Positions 1 through 12,300 of a stretch of DNA of 64,000 nt are shown piece after piece; the stretch's first letter is position 1; every line of letters begins with the position of its first letter. The notes under the pieces are model-generated. The model was given only the letters and a program-made list of their open reading frames with translations. It searched no databases and was not told the origin of the DNA. The translations under genes were made by a program, and so were the position numbers. The DNA is from Limnomonas spitsbergensis (taxonomy: Eukaryota > Chlorophyta > Chlorophyceae > Chlamydomonadales): NCBI GenBank assembly GCA_037349105.1, contig JAYJMM010000117.1, forward strand, positions 1,178,001 through 1,242,000, in the 5' to 3' direction.

Positions 1-345
1 AGGAGCGGGGCTGGCCTCCGCACCGTCCTCCATGTGAGAAACGAGCGTTTGGACAGCAGCCAACTGCGCAGGGGGGGGGGGGGGGGGCAAGCAGATGTTG
101 GACTCATAGTGGGGTTAGGCAAGCAGTTCAGTGCAAGGGAGTTGGCAACCGGGGCTGGCCCCCGCACCCTCCTCCATGTGAGAGACCAGCGTCTGGACAG
201 CGGCCAATTGCACAGGGGGGGGGGGGGGGACAAGCGGATCATTGCGGGGCTGGCCTCCGCACCCTCTTCCATGTGAGAGACCAGGGTTTGGACAGCGGCC
301 AACTGCGCAGGGGGGGGGCGAGAGGATCATAGCGGGGGCAGGCTG
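1..345 (-). repeat. Three tandem copies of a PPR-gene exon with G-runs
   Basis: Read on the minus strand, copies start near 302, 207 and 63, each beginning LAAVQTLVSHMEEGA and preceded by a C-run. The copies at 302 and 63 keep an AG acceptor (TGCGCAG); the one at 207 has TGTGCAA and has lost it. Any of the intact copies joins in phase to the exon ending at 2407. The donor is unclear (perhaps GAGG|GTGCGG). Confidence 0.7.
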
Positions 346-3300
346 CAAGCGGATCATTGTGGGGGCAGGCGGAAAGAGGATCATATCAGGAGTTAACGAG
401 CGGATCATAGCGGGGGAAGGCAAGTGTGTTGCAGACGTAAAGCAGACCACAGACTTACAGCATAGGCAGGCAAGCGCATCATGGACTCATAGCGGGGACA
501 GGCAAGCAGTTCATTGCAGGGGAGTAGGCAAGCGCATCATGGACTCATAGCGGGGACAGGCAAGCAGTTCATTGCAGGGGAGTAGGCAAGCGCATCATGG
601 ACTCATAGCGGGGACAGGCAAGCAGTTCATTGCAGGGGAGTAGGCAAGCGCATCATGGACTCATAGCGGGGGCAAGCAAGCAGTTCATTACAGGGGAATA
701 GGCAAGCGCATCATGGACTCATAGCGGGGACAGGCAAGCAGTTCATTGCAGGGGAGTAGGCAAGCGCATTATGGACTCATAGCGGGGACAAGCAAGCAGT
801 TCATTGCAGGGGAGTAGGCAAGCGCATCATGAACTCATAGCGGGGACAGGCAAGCAGTTCATTGCAGGGGAGTAGGCAAGCGCATCATGGACTCATAGCG
901 GGGACAGGCAAGCAGTTCATTGCAGGGGAGTAGGCAAGCGCATCATGGACTCATAGCGGGGACAGGCAAGCAGTTCATTGCAGGGGAGTAGGCAAGCGCA
1001 TCATGGACTCATAGCGGGGACAGGCAAGCAGTTCATTGCAGGGGAGTAGGCAAGCGCATCATGGACTCATAGCGGGGACAGGCAAGCAGTTCATTGCAGG
1101 GGAGTAGGCAAGCGCATCATGGACTCATAGCGGGGGCAAGCAAGCAGTTCATTACAGGGGAATAGGCAAGCGCATCATGGACTCATAGCGGGGACAGGCA
1201 AGCAGTTCATTGCAGAAGAGTAGGCAAGCGCATTATGGACTCATAGCGGGGACAAGCAAGCAGTTCATTGCAGGGGAGTAGGCAAGCGCATCATGAACTC
1301 ATAGCGGGGACAGGCAAGCAGTTCATTGCAGGGGAGTAGGCAAGCGCATCATGGACTCATAGCGGGGACAGGCAAGCAGTTCATTGCAGGGGAGTAGGCA
1401 AGCGCATCATGGACTCATAGCGGGGACAGGCAAGCAGTTCATTGCAGGGGAGTAGGCAAGCGCATCATGGACTCATAGCGGGGACAGGCAAGCAGTTCAT
1501 TGCAGGGGAGTAGGCAAGCGCATCATGGACTCATAGCGGGGGCAAGCAAGCAGTTCATTGCAGGGGAGTAGGCAAGCGCATCATGGACTCATAGCGGGGA
1601 CAGGCAAGCAGTTCATTGCAGGGGAGTAGGCAAGCGCATCATGGACTCATAGCGGGGACAGGCAAGCAGTTCATTGCAGAAGAGTAGGCAAGCGCATTAT
1701 GGACTCATAATGGGGTCAGGGAAGCAGTTCATTGCTGGGGATTTTGGCAAGTAAATCACCAGACAGGGCACCAAAAGGACATGACAAATATTTGAAACAA
1801 TGAAAAATTACCCTGCTTGGCTCCCCCCCTCCACCACCCCTCTTCCCCCATCCCCGTGGACCTCTTAGTTTCCTCCTCCTCCCCCATCTTGTCCCTTCTC
1901 ATTCTCTTCCCTCCCCCATCCTCTCCCTCCATCCCCCATCTTCTGCCTCCCTCCCTTCTTCCTCCCCCATCTCCTACTCCCCCCTTTCTCCCTCTCTTTG
2001 CCCCCCCCCCCCCCTTCTCCTCCCTTCCCCATCCTTTCCCTCCCCCCTCCCCCTTCTCCTCCCTTCCCCATCCTCTCCCTCCCACCCCCCCCTTCTCCTC
2101 CCTTTCCCATCCTTTCCCTCCCCATCCTCTCCCTCCCCCCTCCCCCTTCTCCTCCCTTCCCCATCCTTTCCCTCCCCATCCTCTCCCTCCCCCCTCCCCC
2201 TTCTCCTCCCTTCCCCATCCTTTCCCTCCCCATCCTCTCCCTCCCCCCTCCCCCTTCTCCTCCCTTCCCCACGGAATCCTCATATCCATCCCCCCCCCCC
2301 ACACACACACCTTCTTAGCTCTCACACATGCCTCAAAACCCTCAACCCACAGACCTTAGCTCTCACTTAGGCCTAAAACCCTCAACCCTTCCCCACCCAC
2401 ACTCACCTTCTTAGCTCTCACACATGCCTCAATGACTGCATTGTAGCTGTCCGCGTTGTGTTCCAGCCCAGCAGCTGCAAACTCCTCAAACAGCCGACCC
2501 GTTGCCTCCACGGCAGATTCCCCAGTAGACACGAGCGCCAGCGCTCTCAGCACCACGTTGAGCATTGGCGTCGTGACGGGCTCACCGCGGGCGTGGCGAG
2601 CGGTCAGCTGAACATTGGGGTTTTGGGTTCAGGGCATTGGGGTTTGCTTTTAGGTTTTAGGGCATGCTGTGTGGCAAGCAGTCGGCTGCAAGTTGAGGTT
2701 TTTGGTTTTAGGGGTTTGAGGCATGCAGCGCGGCGGGCAGTCACTTACTTCATGGAGGCATTCAGCTGTGCTTCATCGCAGAAACTGTAATTTTCTTGCG
2801 ACCGATCAACGGCTCACAGTCATATCGTGGATCGCCGAAATTGAACCGCCGGAATAAAACCGCCGAAATAAAACCGCCGAAATAAAACCGCCGAAATGAA
2901 ACACTGGCATGGGCCGCGAGCAGAGGACAGTGGATACAGGTGGGGGGCTGCCCCAGGGTTCTTGGGTAGCACACTTTCAACAATTAAACTTTTAACTATA
3001 CGGTCATTTAAATCGATCAAAATCTACCGGATGGGACCACAATTTGGGGTACCCCTCCGGCCCCTTGTTCGGGGGGGTCAGGTGGGTGTGGTGAGGCATA
3101 TCGGGAGATCCCGGAGCGCCTCAAAGAGCAGACAGCGGTCAGCCAGCAGGGGGGTCAGGTGGGCGAGGCGAGGTACATCGGAAGATCCCGGAGCGCCTCA
3201 AAGAGCAGACAGCTGTCAGCCAGCAGGGTTTAGCATGGGGGCAGAGGCAGAATTCGAACCCAACAACCTGCACACCCCCCTTCCCTCCCTCTCAGTGGCT

Positions 3301-6300
3301 GATTGCGCTCCTCCACTGTCCCCGAGCGCCATGCGTGGCGGCTTGTCCTCACCTAGAAAGAAAGGAAGAAAGCTATACCAAGATTAAGGGTTCAGGGTGA
3401 CAGGGTGAAGCCCCAATGCAGCTGCAGGGCCCATCCGCCCATCAACCTCCGCAATCAAGTGACCAGGGTTGACGACTTCAGGCCCCCTGCCCCCACCCCC
3501 CCTGAGAGGGCTTTTTCTGAGAGAGGGGCTGCGCGACAGAACGGGAAGCTTTGGGTCTATGCCAGGGGGGGCACAGGGGGGTCAAGGGGAGGGGCTGGGC
3601 ATCGAAGTGTGAGGGCAGATTGCACGCACCTCGTCGTACGCGGACGCTACCGTCACTTCGTCCCTCGCGATCGCCTCGCAGAAGGGCCGGAGCCCGTGCA
3701 TCGGGGACATGATGCGACGCCGTAGCAGGGACGGCCGGCCCGCAGCGGCGGCCGCCATCGCCTGCTTCCGCTTCTCCCCCCCCTGCTCGTTGGCATCGTC
3801 GTCGTCGTCCCACTCCGAGTCGTCGTCGGATGCGCCCCCGAGTTGCGCTGACTGGGCCTGGCTGAGGTCTAGGTAGTGCACAATGCTGAGGGCAGGGAGG
3901 GGCAGGGGAGTGAGCAACGCGTACGATCACAGGGAGTGGCGGGAGGGGGGGAGTGAACAGCATGTATGATCACAGTTGTAGTAACGTTTCTCACAAGTGT
4001 CTATGGATCAGAGGGGAGAGGACGGGGGGTTCTCACAAGAGTCTAAGGATCGGAGGAGAGAGGACACAAGTTTGTCACAAGTGTCTAAGGATCAGAGGGG
4101 AGAGGACGGAGGTTTCTCACAAGTGTCTAAGGATCAGAGGGTAGAGGACCAAGGTTTCTCACAAGTGTCTAAGGATCAGAGGGGAGAGGACGGACGTTTC
4201 TCACAAGTGTCTAAGGATCAGAGGGGAGAGGACCAAGGTTTCTCACAAGTGTCTAAGGATCAGAGGGGAGAGGACCAAGGTTTCTCACAAGTGTCTAAGG
4301 ATCAGAGGGAAGAGGACGGAGGTTTCTCACAAGTGTCTAAGGATCAGAGGGAAGAGGACGGAGGTTTCTCACAAGTGTCTAAGGATCAGAGGGAAGAGGA
4401 CGGAGGTTTCTCACAAGTGTCTAAGGATCAGAGGGGAGAGGACCAAGGTTTCTCACAAGTGTCTAAGGATCAGAGGGGAGAGGACGGACGTTTCTCACAA
4501 GTGTCTAAGGATCAGAGGGGAGAGGACCAAGGTTTCTCACAAGTGTCTAAGGATCAGAGGGAAGAGGACGGAGGTTTCTCACAAGTGTCTAAGGATCAGA
4601 GAGTAGAGGACCAAGGTTTCTCACAAGTGTCTAAGGATCAGAGGGAAGAGGACGGAGGTTTCTCACAAGTGTCTAAGGATCAGAGGGAAGAGGACGGAGG
4701 TTTCTCACAAGTGTCTAAGGATCAGAGGGGAGAGGACGGAAGGGGAGGGGAGGAGGGTCAATGTTGCAGATGTAAGATGCACATCAGTATATAAAACCCG
4801 TAGTTCCTCACAGACTGGGGGAGAGTGATAGCAGAGCAAAAGCGAGAAGGCGGAAATCAGAGGAAGGCACTTCACTACAGGCAGTAAGGTCAAGGCCCCA
4901 CGCCTTCTTTAGTACAGTCAGGGCACTACATCCAGGTAAGGCCAGGCACCACACCTACGACAGTACGGTTGATGCAGTACTGTTCATGCAGTGCAGTTGA
5001 GGCAGTACGGTTCAGGCACTGAGCCATCGGCAGTACGGTTCAGGCACTACACTTCAGGAAGGTCAGTCCAGACACCACGCCTTGGGCAGTACGCTCAAGG
5101 CACTTCACCTCAGGCAGGTCAGTCCAGACACCACGCCTTAGGAAGTACGCTCAAGGCACTGCCCCTCAGGCAGGTCAGTCAAGGTTCTCAGGCTCACCTG
5201 AAGGCCCCACTCCAGTCTTCTGCTCGGAGGTGTGCGTTCAAAAGTGCGAGGTGCGCCGCTGAGCTAGGGAGGGCCAAGGGGTCGGGGACTGCGGGGAGGC
5301 ACAGGAGGGGGCGGGGCTAAGGGATGGGGAGGGGATCAGGAGGGGGTAGAAACTGCTGAAGGGCACGACAGGAAGGGGCTAAGTGGGGGGGGGCAGGAGG
5401 TGGCGGGAACTGCGGGGGGGCACAGGAGTGGGAGGGGCTAAGAGGTGGGGGCAGGAGGGGGAGGTAAATGCAAAGGGGTAGCCAAGAAGGGAGGGACAGA
5501 GGGGGCAGAGGAAGGCGGGGGGGACTAGACCAAACGAATAGATTGAAGGTCACCAGAGCATCAAGGCTGGTCAAAAATAAAAGGCATGCTATGTGACCAG
5601 GGGAGGAGGAGGGTGGGTGGAGGGAGGGGGGAGGGTGCATTTGTGCAACCGCAGAAAGGTATGGTAGACACTGTAGACCCTGTATGGTCGCTTCCATTGG
5701 TAGTGTGTGCCCCTGCCCCCCTGCCATGGGTTGTCTGTGCCCCTGCCTTCAGTCGCTTCCATTGGTAGTTTATGCCCCTGCCATGGGTTGTCTGTGCACC
5801 TGCCTTCAGTCGTTTCCATAGGTCGCTTCATTTGGTAGCCACCAAAGGTCGCTTCCATACACCTCTACCCAGGGTAGTTTGTGCCCCTGCTACATGTCCT
5901 TTGGCCGGAAATTAATTTACATGCCGTTTAAGTTGCAGGCTTGCTCAGTAGACCAGGCAAGGTCCTCAGGGATTTGAACGGTTGACATCGACCAAGCATG
6001 CGGGGCCGCGTAGGGTTCAGGGTTAATGATTTAGGGTTCAGGGTTAATGATTTAGGGTTCAGGGTTAAGGATTTAGGGTTCAGGGTTAAGGATTTAGGGT
6101 TCATGGTTAATGATTTAGGGTTCAGGGTTAATGATTTAGGGTTCAGGGTTAATGATTTAGGGTTCAGGGTTAATGATTTAGGGTTCAGGGTTAATGATTT
6201 AGGGTTCAGGGTTAATGATTTAGGGTTCAGGGTTAATGATTTAGGGTTCAGGGTTAATGATTTAGGGTTCAGGGTTAATGATTTAGGGTTCAGGGTTCAT

Positions 6301-9300
6301 GATTTAGGGTTCAGGGTTAATGATTTAGGGTTCAGGGTTAAGGATTTAGGGTTCAGGGTTGAGGATTTAGGGTTCAGGGTTAATGATTTAGGGTTCAGGG
6401 TTAATGATTTAGGGTTCAGGGTTAATGATTTAGGGTTCAGGGTTAATGATTTATGGTTCAGGGTTAATGATTTAGGGTTCAGGGTTCATGATTTAGGGTT
6501 CAGGGTTAATGATTTAGGGTTCAGGGTTAACGATTTAGGGTTCAGGGTTAATGATTTAGGGTTCAGGGTTCATGATTTAGGGTTCAGGGTTAAGGATTGG
6601 AACGGTTGACATGAACCCAGCTTACGGGCTCGAGTAGATTGTTTCAGATTGCTCACCTCTGGGCAGCTCCTGAACCTTCTTGCTTGCCCCCAGTACCGCG
6701 GCGTAGTACTGCTGTGAGTGCAGGTACGGCCGGGCTTGTGACTTCTGCATGAGCTCGAATACCTGCGCACAAAATGTCGGTGCAAGAGCGGGATGTCAAA
6801 GTTTAGTAGGTACGTTCCGTCATTTGCAGAGCGGCGGTACAGGTCATGACGAGACAGGTCATGACGGTACAGGTCAGTATGGTACAGGTCATGAGTGTAC
6901 ATGTCATGACGGTACATGTCATGACGGTACATGTCATGACGGTACATGTCATTATGGTACAGGTCATGAGTGTACAGGTCATGACGGTACAGGTCATTCC
7001 CTCAGCCATCCCCCCTCTCCCCCCCCTCACCGCCAGCGCCAGTCTCTTGCCATGCTGCACATCTTTTGTCCGCAATGCCGCCCTCATCACCACCATCAGG
7101 GAGCCCTCCTCCACTTTGATGGACCACCTCGCCTCGCCAGGAGCAGCCGAGGCATCCACCAGCTGCAAGAGTAGGGGCAGGCAAGTACAGACGTTGTCAC
7201 AAAGTTGATGCAACCACCTACAGCCTTACAGTCAGACAGGCAAGTACGGTCAGACAGGCAAGTACGGTCAGGGTACAGCCAATCAGCCAGGTTAGCTGTA
7301 TACCAGGGGTGAAATGGTGAACCCACTCGATGGGAGGGAGGCTGTCAGGTACACGCAGGCAGAGATGCAGGGACTGTCCCGGATGCTTCATTTTCTTCTT
7401 TATTTGCAGGGAATAGGGGAATGATGGTGTTAGGAATAGGGCTTAACCTGTAACCCTAAACTGCACTCATAGCAGGTACGGTCACGGATGCTTCATTTAC
7501 AGGGGAAAAGGGGAAATTAAGGTGTTGAGGGTTTAGGAATAGGGCTAAACCCGTAACCCTAAACTGCACTCATAGCAGGTACGGTCACGGATGCTTCATT
7601 TACAGGGGTAAAGGGAAAATTATGGTGTTGAGGGCTTAGGAATAGGGCTAAACCCGTAACCCTAAACTGCACTCAAAGCAGGTACAGTCACGGATGCTTC
7701 ATTTACAGGGGCAAAGGGAAAATTAAGGTGTTGAGGGTTTAGGTATAGGGCTAAACCCGTAACCCTAAACTGCACTCAAAGCAGGTACAGTCACGGATGC
7801 TTCATTTACAGGGGCAAAGGGGAAATTAAGGTGCTGAGGGCTTAGGAATAGGGCTAAACCCGTAACCCTAAACTGCACTCAAAGCAGGTACGGTCACGGA
7901 TGCTTCATTTACAGGGGCAAAGGGGAAATTAAGGTGTTGAGGGTTTAGGAATAGGGCTTAACCCGTAATCCTAAACTGCACTCAAAGCAGGTACGGTCAC
8001 GGATGCTTCATTTACAGGGGCAAAGGGGAAATTAAGGTGTTGAGGGTTTAGGAATAGGGCTAAACCCGTAATCCTAAACTGCACTCAAAGCAGGTACGGT
8101 CACGGATGCTTCATTTACAGGGGCAAAGGGGAAATTAAGGTGCTGAGGGCTTAGGAATAGGGCTAAACCCGTAACCCTAAACTGCACTCATAGCAGGTAC
8201 GGTCACGGATGCTTCATTTACAGGGGCAAAGGGGAAATTAAGGTGCTGAGGGCATAGGAATAGGGCTAAACCCGTAACCCTAAACTGCACTCAAAGCAGG
8301 TACGGTCACGGATGCTTCATTTACAGGGGCAAAGGGGAAATTAAGGTGTTGAGGGTTTAGGAATAGGGCTTAACCCGTAACCCTAAACTGCACTCAAAGC
8401 AGGCACGGTCACGGATGCTTCATTTACAGGGGCAAAGGGGAAATTAAGGTGTTGAGGGTTTAGGAATAGGGCTTAACCCGTAACCCTAAACTGCACTCAA
8501 AGCAGGCACGGTCACGGATGCTTCATTTACAGGGGAAAAGGGGAAATTATGGTGTTGAGGGCTTAGGAATAGGGCTAAACCCGTAACCCTAAACTGCACT
8601 CAAAGCAGGTACGGTCACGGATGCTTCATTTACAGGGGCAAAGGGGAAATTAAGGTGTTGAGGGTTTAGGAATAGGGCTTAACCCGTAACCCTAAACTGC
8701 ACTCAAAGCAGGCACGGTCACGGATGCTTCATTTACAGGGGCAAAGGGGAAATTAAGGTGTTGAGGGTTTAGGAATAGGGCTAAACCCGTAACCCTAAAC
8801 TGCACTCAAAGCAGGTATGGTCAGGAAGGTTCAGTCAGGTGGGGGGCAATCACAGGAAGGTTCAGTCAGGTGGGGGGCAATCACAGGTAGGTTCAGTCAG
8901 GTGGGGGCAATCACAGGTAGGTTCAGGCAGGTGGGGGGCAATCACAGGTAGGTTCAGTCAGGTGGGGGGCAATCACAGGTAGGTTCAGTCAGGTGGGGGG
9001 CAATCACAGGAAGGTGAATGGCGAGATGAGTGCTCTCCATTAGGTCGCGGCAAGAATAGCCGTTTAATAGGCATTGGGTGTACAATCAGTAAAGATTTTA
9101 GCCGAGATGTACTAAGACCGATTGATTTCGACCTTGGCAAACAAAGTGATGCACAGGTCAGTGACGCTGAGGGACGACCAGCAGCTGTACCAATGCAGGT
9201 CAGCAGCAGGCAGGTTGGGCATGCCTGCACCTTTTCCTCGCCTCAGTACACGCTGAAGGCACCTTGGCAGTACAAGAGAGCGACCTGCAGCTGTACCGAT

Positions 9301-12300
9301 GCAGGTAAGCAGCATGCAGGGTGGGCATGCCTGCACCTTTCCTCTCCTCAGTACACGCTGCGGGCACCTTGGCAGTACAGGAGGACCGCTGGTAATTGAA
9401 CCGATGCAGTGTTAGCAGTACGCAGGGTGGGCATGCCTGCGCCTGTCCTTACCTGAGTGTACGCTGAGGGCACCTTGGCAGTGCAAGCGGCTAAGCTGGT
9501 CAGGAACTCCTCCGTAAGCGCCAGGTCATCATCCTGCAGGATTGAGGGTTAAGGGTTTAAACAGGGGCCTGGGCAGAGTGCATGGTGTGCCTGGGCTGTA
9601 TGCATGGGCTGTGTGCATGGGCTGTGTGCATGGGCTGTGTGCATGGGCTGTGTGCATGGGCTGTATGCATGGGCTGTGTGCATGGGCTGTATGCATGGGC
9701 TGTGTGCATGGGCTGTATGCATGGGCTGTGTGCATGGGCCGTATGCATGGGCTGTGTGCATGGGCTGTGTGCATGGGCTGTGTGCATGGGCCGTATGCAT
9801 GGGCTGTGTGCATGGGCTGTGTGCATGGGCTGTGTGCATGGGCTGTGTGCATGGGCTGTATGCATGGGCTGTGTGCATGGGCTGTGTGCATGGGCTGTGT
9901 GCATGGGCTGTGTATATGGGTCTTGTACATGGGCCGTGTGCCCGTGTGCATGGGCTGTGTGCATAAGCCGTGTGCATGGTCTGTAAGTACGGGCCATGTG
10001 CATGGGCCGTCCTCTCCGTCATACACAAGACACATCAGCACGTGCACCCTCCCCTGCCCCCGCACACAGAAATACACCCCCCCCCCCTTCAACCCCAACA
10101 AACAAAATACACGTAAACGCAAGCATTCACATCCACATGCATGCAAGCCTACCTCTGCAGCCACCGTCAGGCATTCCATGTACATGGACGGCTCCGCTTC
10201 AATCCCCAAAGCCTTCAGCTGGGCCAGCACCGCGCGTGACAGGTCGAACGTTTTCAGGATGGCGGCACGGCGGAACAGAAGCTTGCATGCCTGCACCAGC
10301 GACAGCAGCGCGCTCTTCCCGTCCTCGGCAGGGGCGGCGAGGGCGGCGGCCAGACCGTCCCCTTGCAGCTGCACCTCAGCCTGGATAAGCGGCTCCAGCA
10401 GGCTGCGTTGCGGGGGGGCATTGAGGGCAAGGGGGGTAGTGAGGGCATGGGGGGCAGTGAGGGCACAAGGGGTAGTGAGGGCACGGGGGGGCCATCAGGG
10501 CACACGCAGGTTCACGATAACCGCCCCCCCCCACACAAACCTACTGCCACGCCTTGCGCAGGTAACTCCCCCCTGTGCATCGACCTCCACAACTCACGCA
10601 GTCCCCCCCACACACACAAACCCACCACCACGCCTTGTGCTGGTAACTCCCCCCCGTGCATCGACCTCCACACCTCACGCAGTCCCCCCCCCCCCACACA
10701 AACCCACCACCACGCCTTGTGCTGGTAACTCCCCCCCGTGCATCAACCTCCACAACTCACGCAGTCCCCCCCACACACACAAACCCACCACCACGCCTTG
10801 TGCTGGTAACTCCCCCCCGTGCATCGACCTCCACACCTCACGCAGTCCCCCCCCCCACACACAAACCCACCACCACGCCTTGTGCTGGTAACTCCCCCCC
10901 GTGCATCGACCTCCACACCTCACGCAGCCCCCCCCCCCCCACACACAAACCCACCACCACGCCTTGTGCTGGTAACTCCCCCCCGTGCATCGACCTCCAC
11001 ACCTCACGCAGTCCCCCCCCCACACACAAACCCACCACCACGCCTTGTGCTGGTAACTCCCCCCCGTGCATCGACCTCCACACCTCACGCAGTCCCCCCC
11101 CCCACACACAAACCCACCACCACGCCTTGTGCTGGTAACTCCCCCCCGTGCATCGACCTCCACACCTCACGCAGTCCCCCCCCCCACACACAAACCCACC
11201 ACCACGCCTTGTGCTGGTAACTCCCCCCCGTGCATCGACCTCCACACCCCACGCAGTCCCCCCCCCCACACACAAACCCACCACCACGCCTTGTGCTGGT
11301 AACTCCCCCCCGTGCATCGACCTCCACACCTCACGCAGTCCCCCCCCCCCCCACACAAACCCACCACCACGCCTTGTGCTGGTAACTCCCCCCCATGCAT
11401 CGACCTCCACACCTCACGCAGTCCCCCTCCCACACACAAACCCACCACCACGCCTTGTGCTGGTAACTCCCCCCCGTGCATCGACCTCCACACCTCACGC
11501 AGTCCCCCCCCCACACACAAACCCACCACCACGCCTTGTGCTGGTAACTCCCCCCCGTGCATCGACCTCCACACCTCACGCAGTCCCCCCCCCACACACA
11601 AACCCACCACCACGCCTTGTGCTGGTAACTCCCCCCCGTGCATCGACCTCCACACCTCACGCAGTCCCCCCCCCCACACACAAACCCACCACCACGCCTT
11701 GTGCTGGTAACTCCCCCCCATGCATCGACCTCCACACCTCACGCAGTCCCCCCCCCACACACAAACCCACCACCACGCCTTGTGCTGGTAACTCCCCCCC
11801 GTGCATCGACCTCCACACCTCACGCAGTCCCCCCCCCCCCACACACAAACCCACCACCACGCCTTGTGCTGGTAACTCCCCCCTGTGCATCGACCTCCAC
11901 ACCTCACGCAGTCCCCCCCCCCCACACAAACCCACCACCACGCCTTGTGCTGGTAACTATCCCCCGTGCATCAACCTCCACACCTCACGCAGTCCCCCCC
12001 CCACACACAAACCCACCACCACGCCTTGTGCTGGTAACTCCCCCCCGTGCATCGACCTCCACACCTCACGCAGTCCCCCCCCCCACACACACAAACCCAC
12101 CACCACGCCTTGTGCTGGTAACTCCCCCCCGTGCATCGACCTCCACACCTCACGCAGTCCCCCCCCCCACACACAAACCCACCACCACGCCTTGTGCTGG
12201 TAACTCCCCCCCGTGCATCGACCTCCACACCTCACGCAGTCCCCCCCCCCCACACACAAACCCACCACCACGCCTTGTGCTGGTAACTCCCCCCCGTGCA

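Noticed and set aside
470..1740. CRISPR-like array
   Set aside because: Contiguous 58-bp tandem units without unique spacers, in a eukaryotic intron.
3997..4794. 265-codon plus frame of SQVSKDQRGEDGGF repeats
   Set aside because: Intronic array with a 42-bp period; frame openness follows from the period, and flanking exons splice across it.
6657..6762. Joining PPR exon 9 to an acceptor at 3885 (CCCTCAG|CATTG)
   Set aside because: The phase does not fit the GAG|GTGAGC donor; the acceptor at 3868 (CTACCTAG|ACC) gives an in-phase junction.
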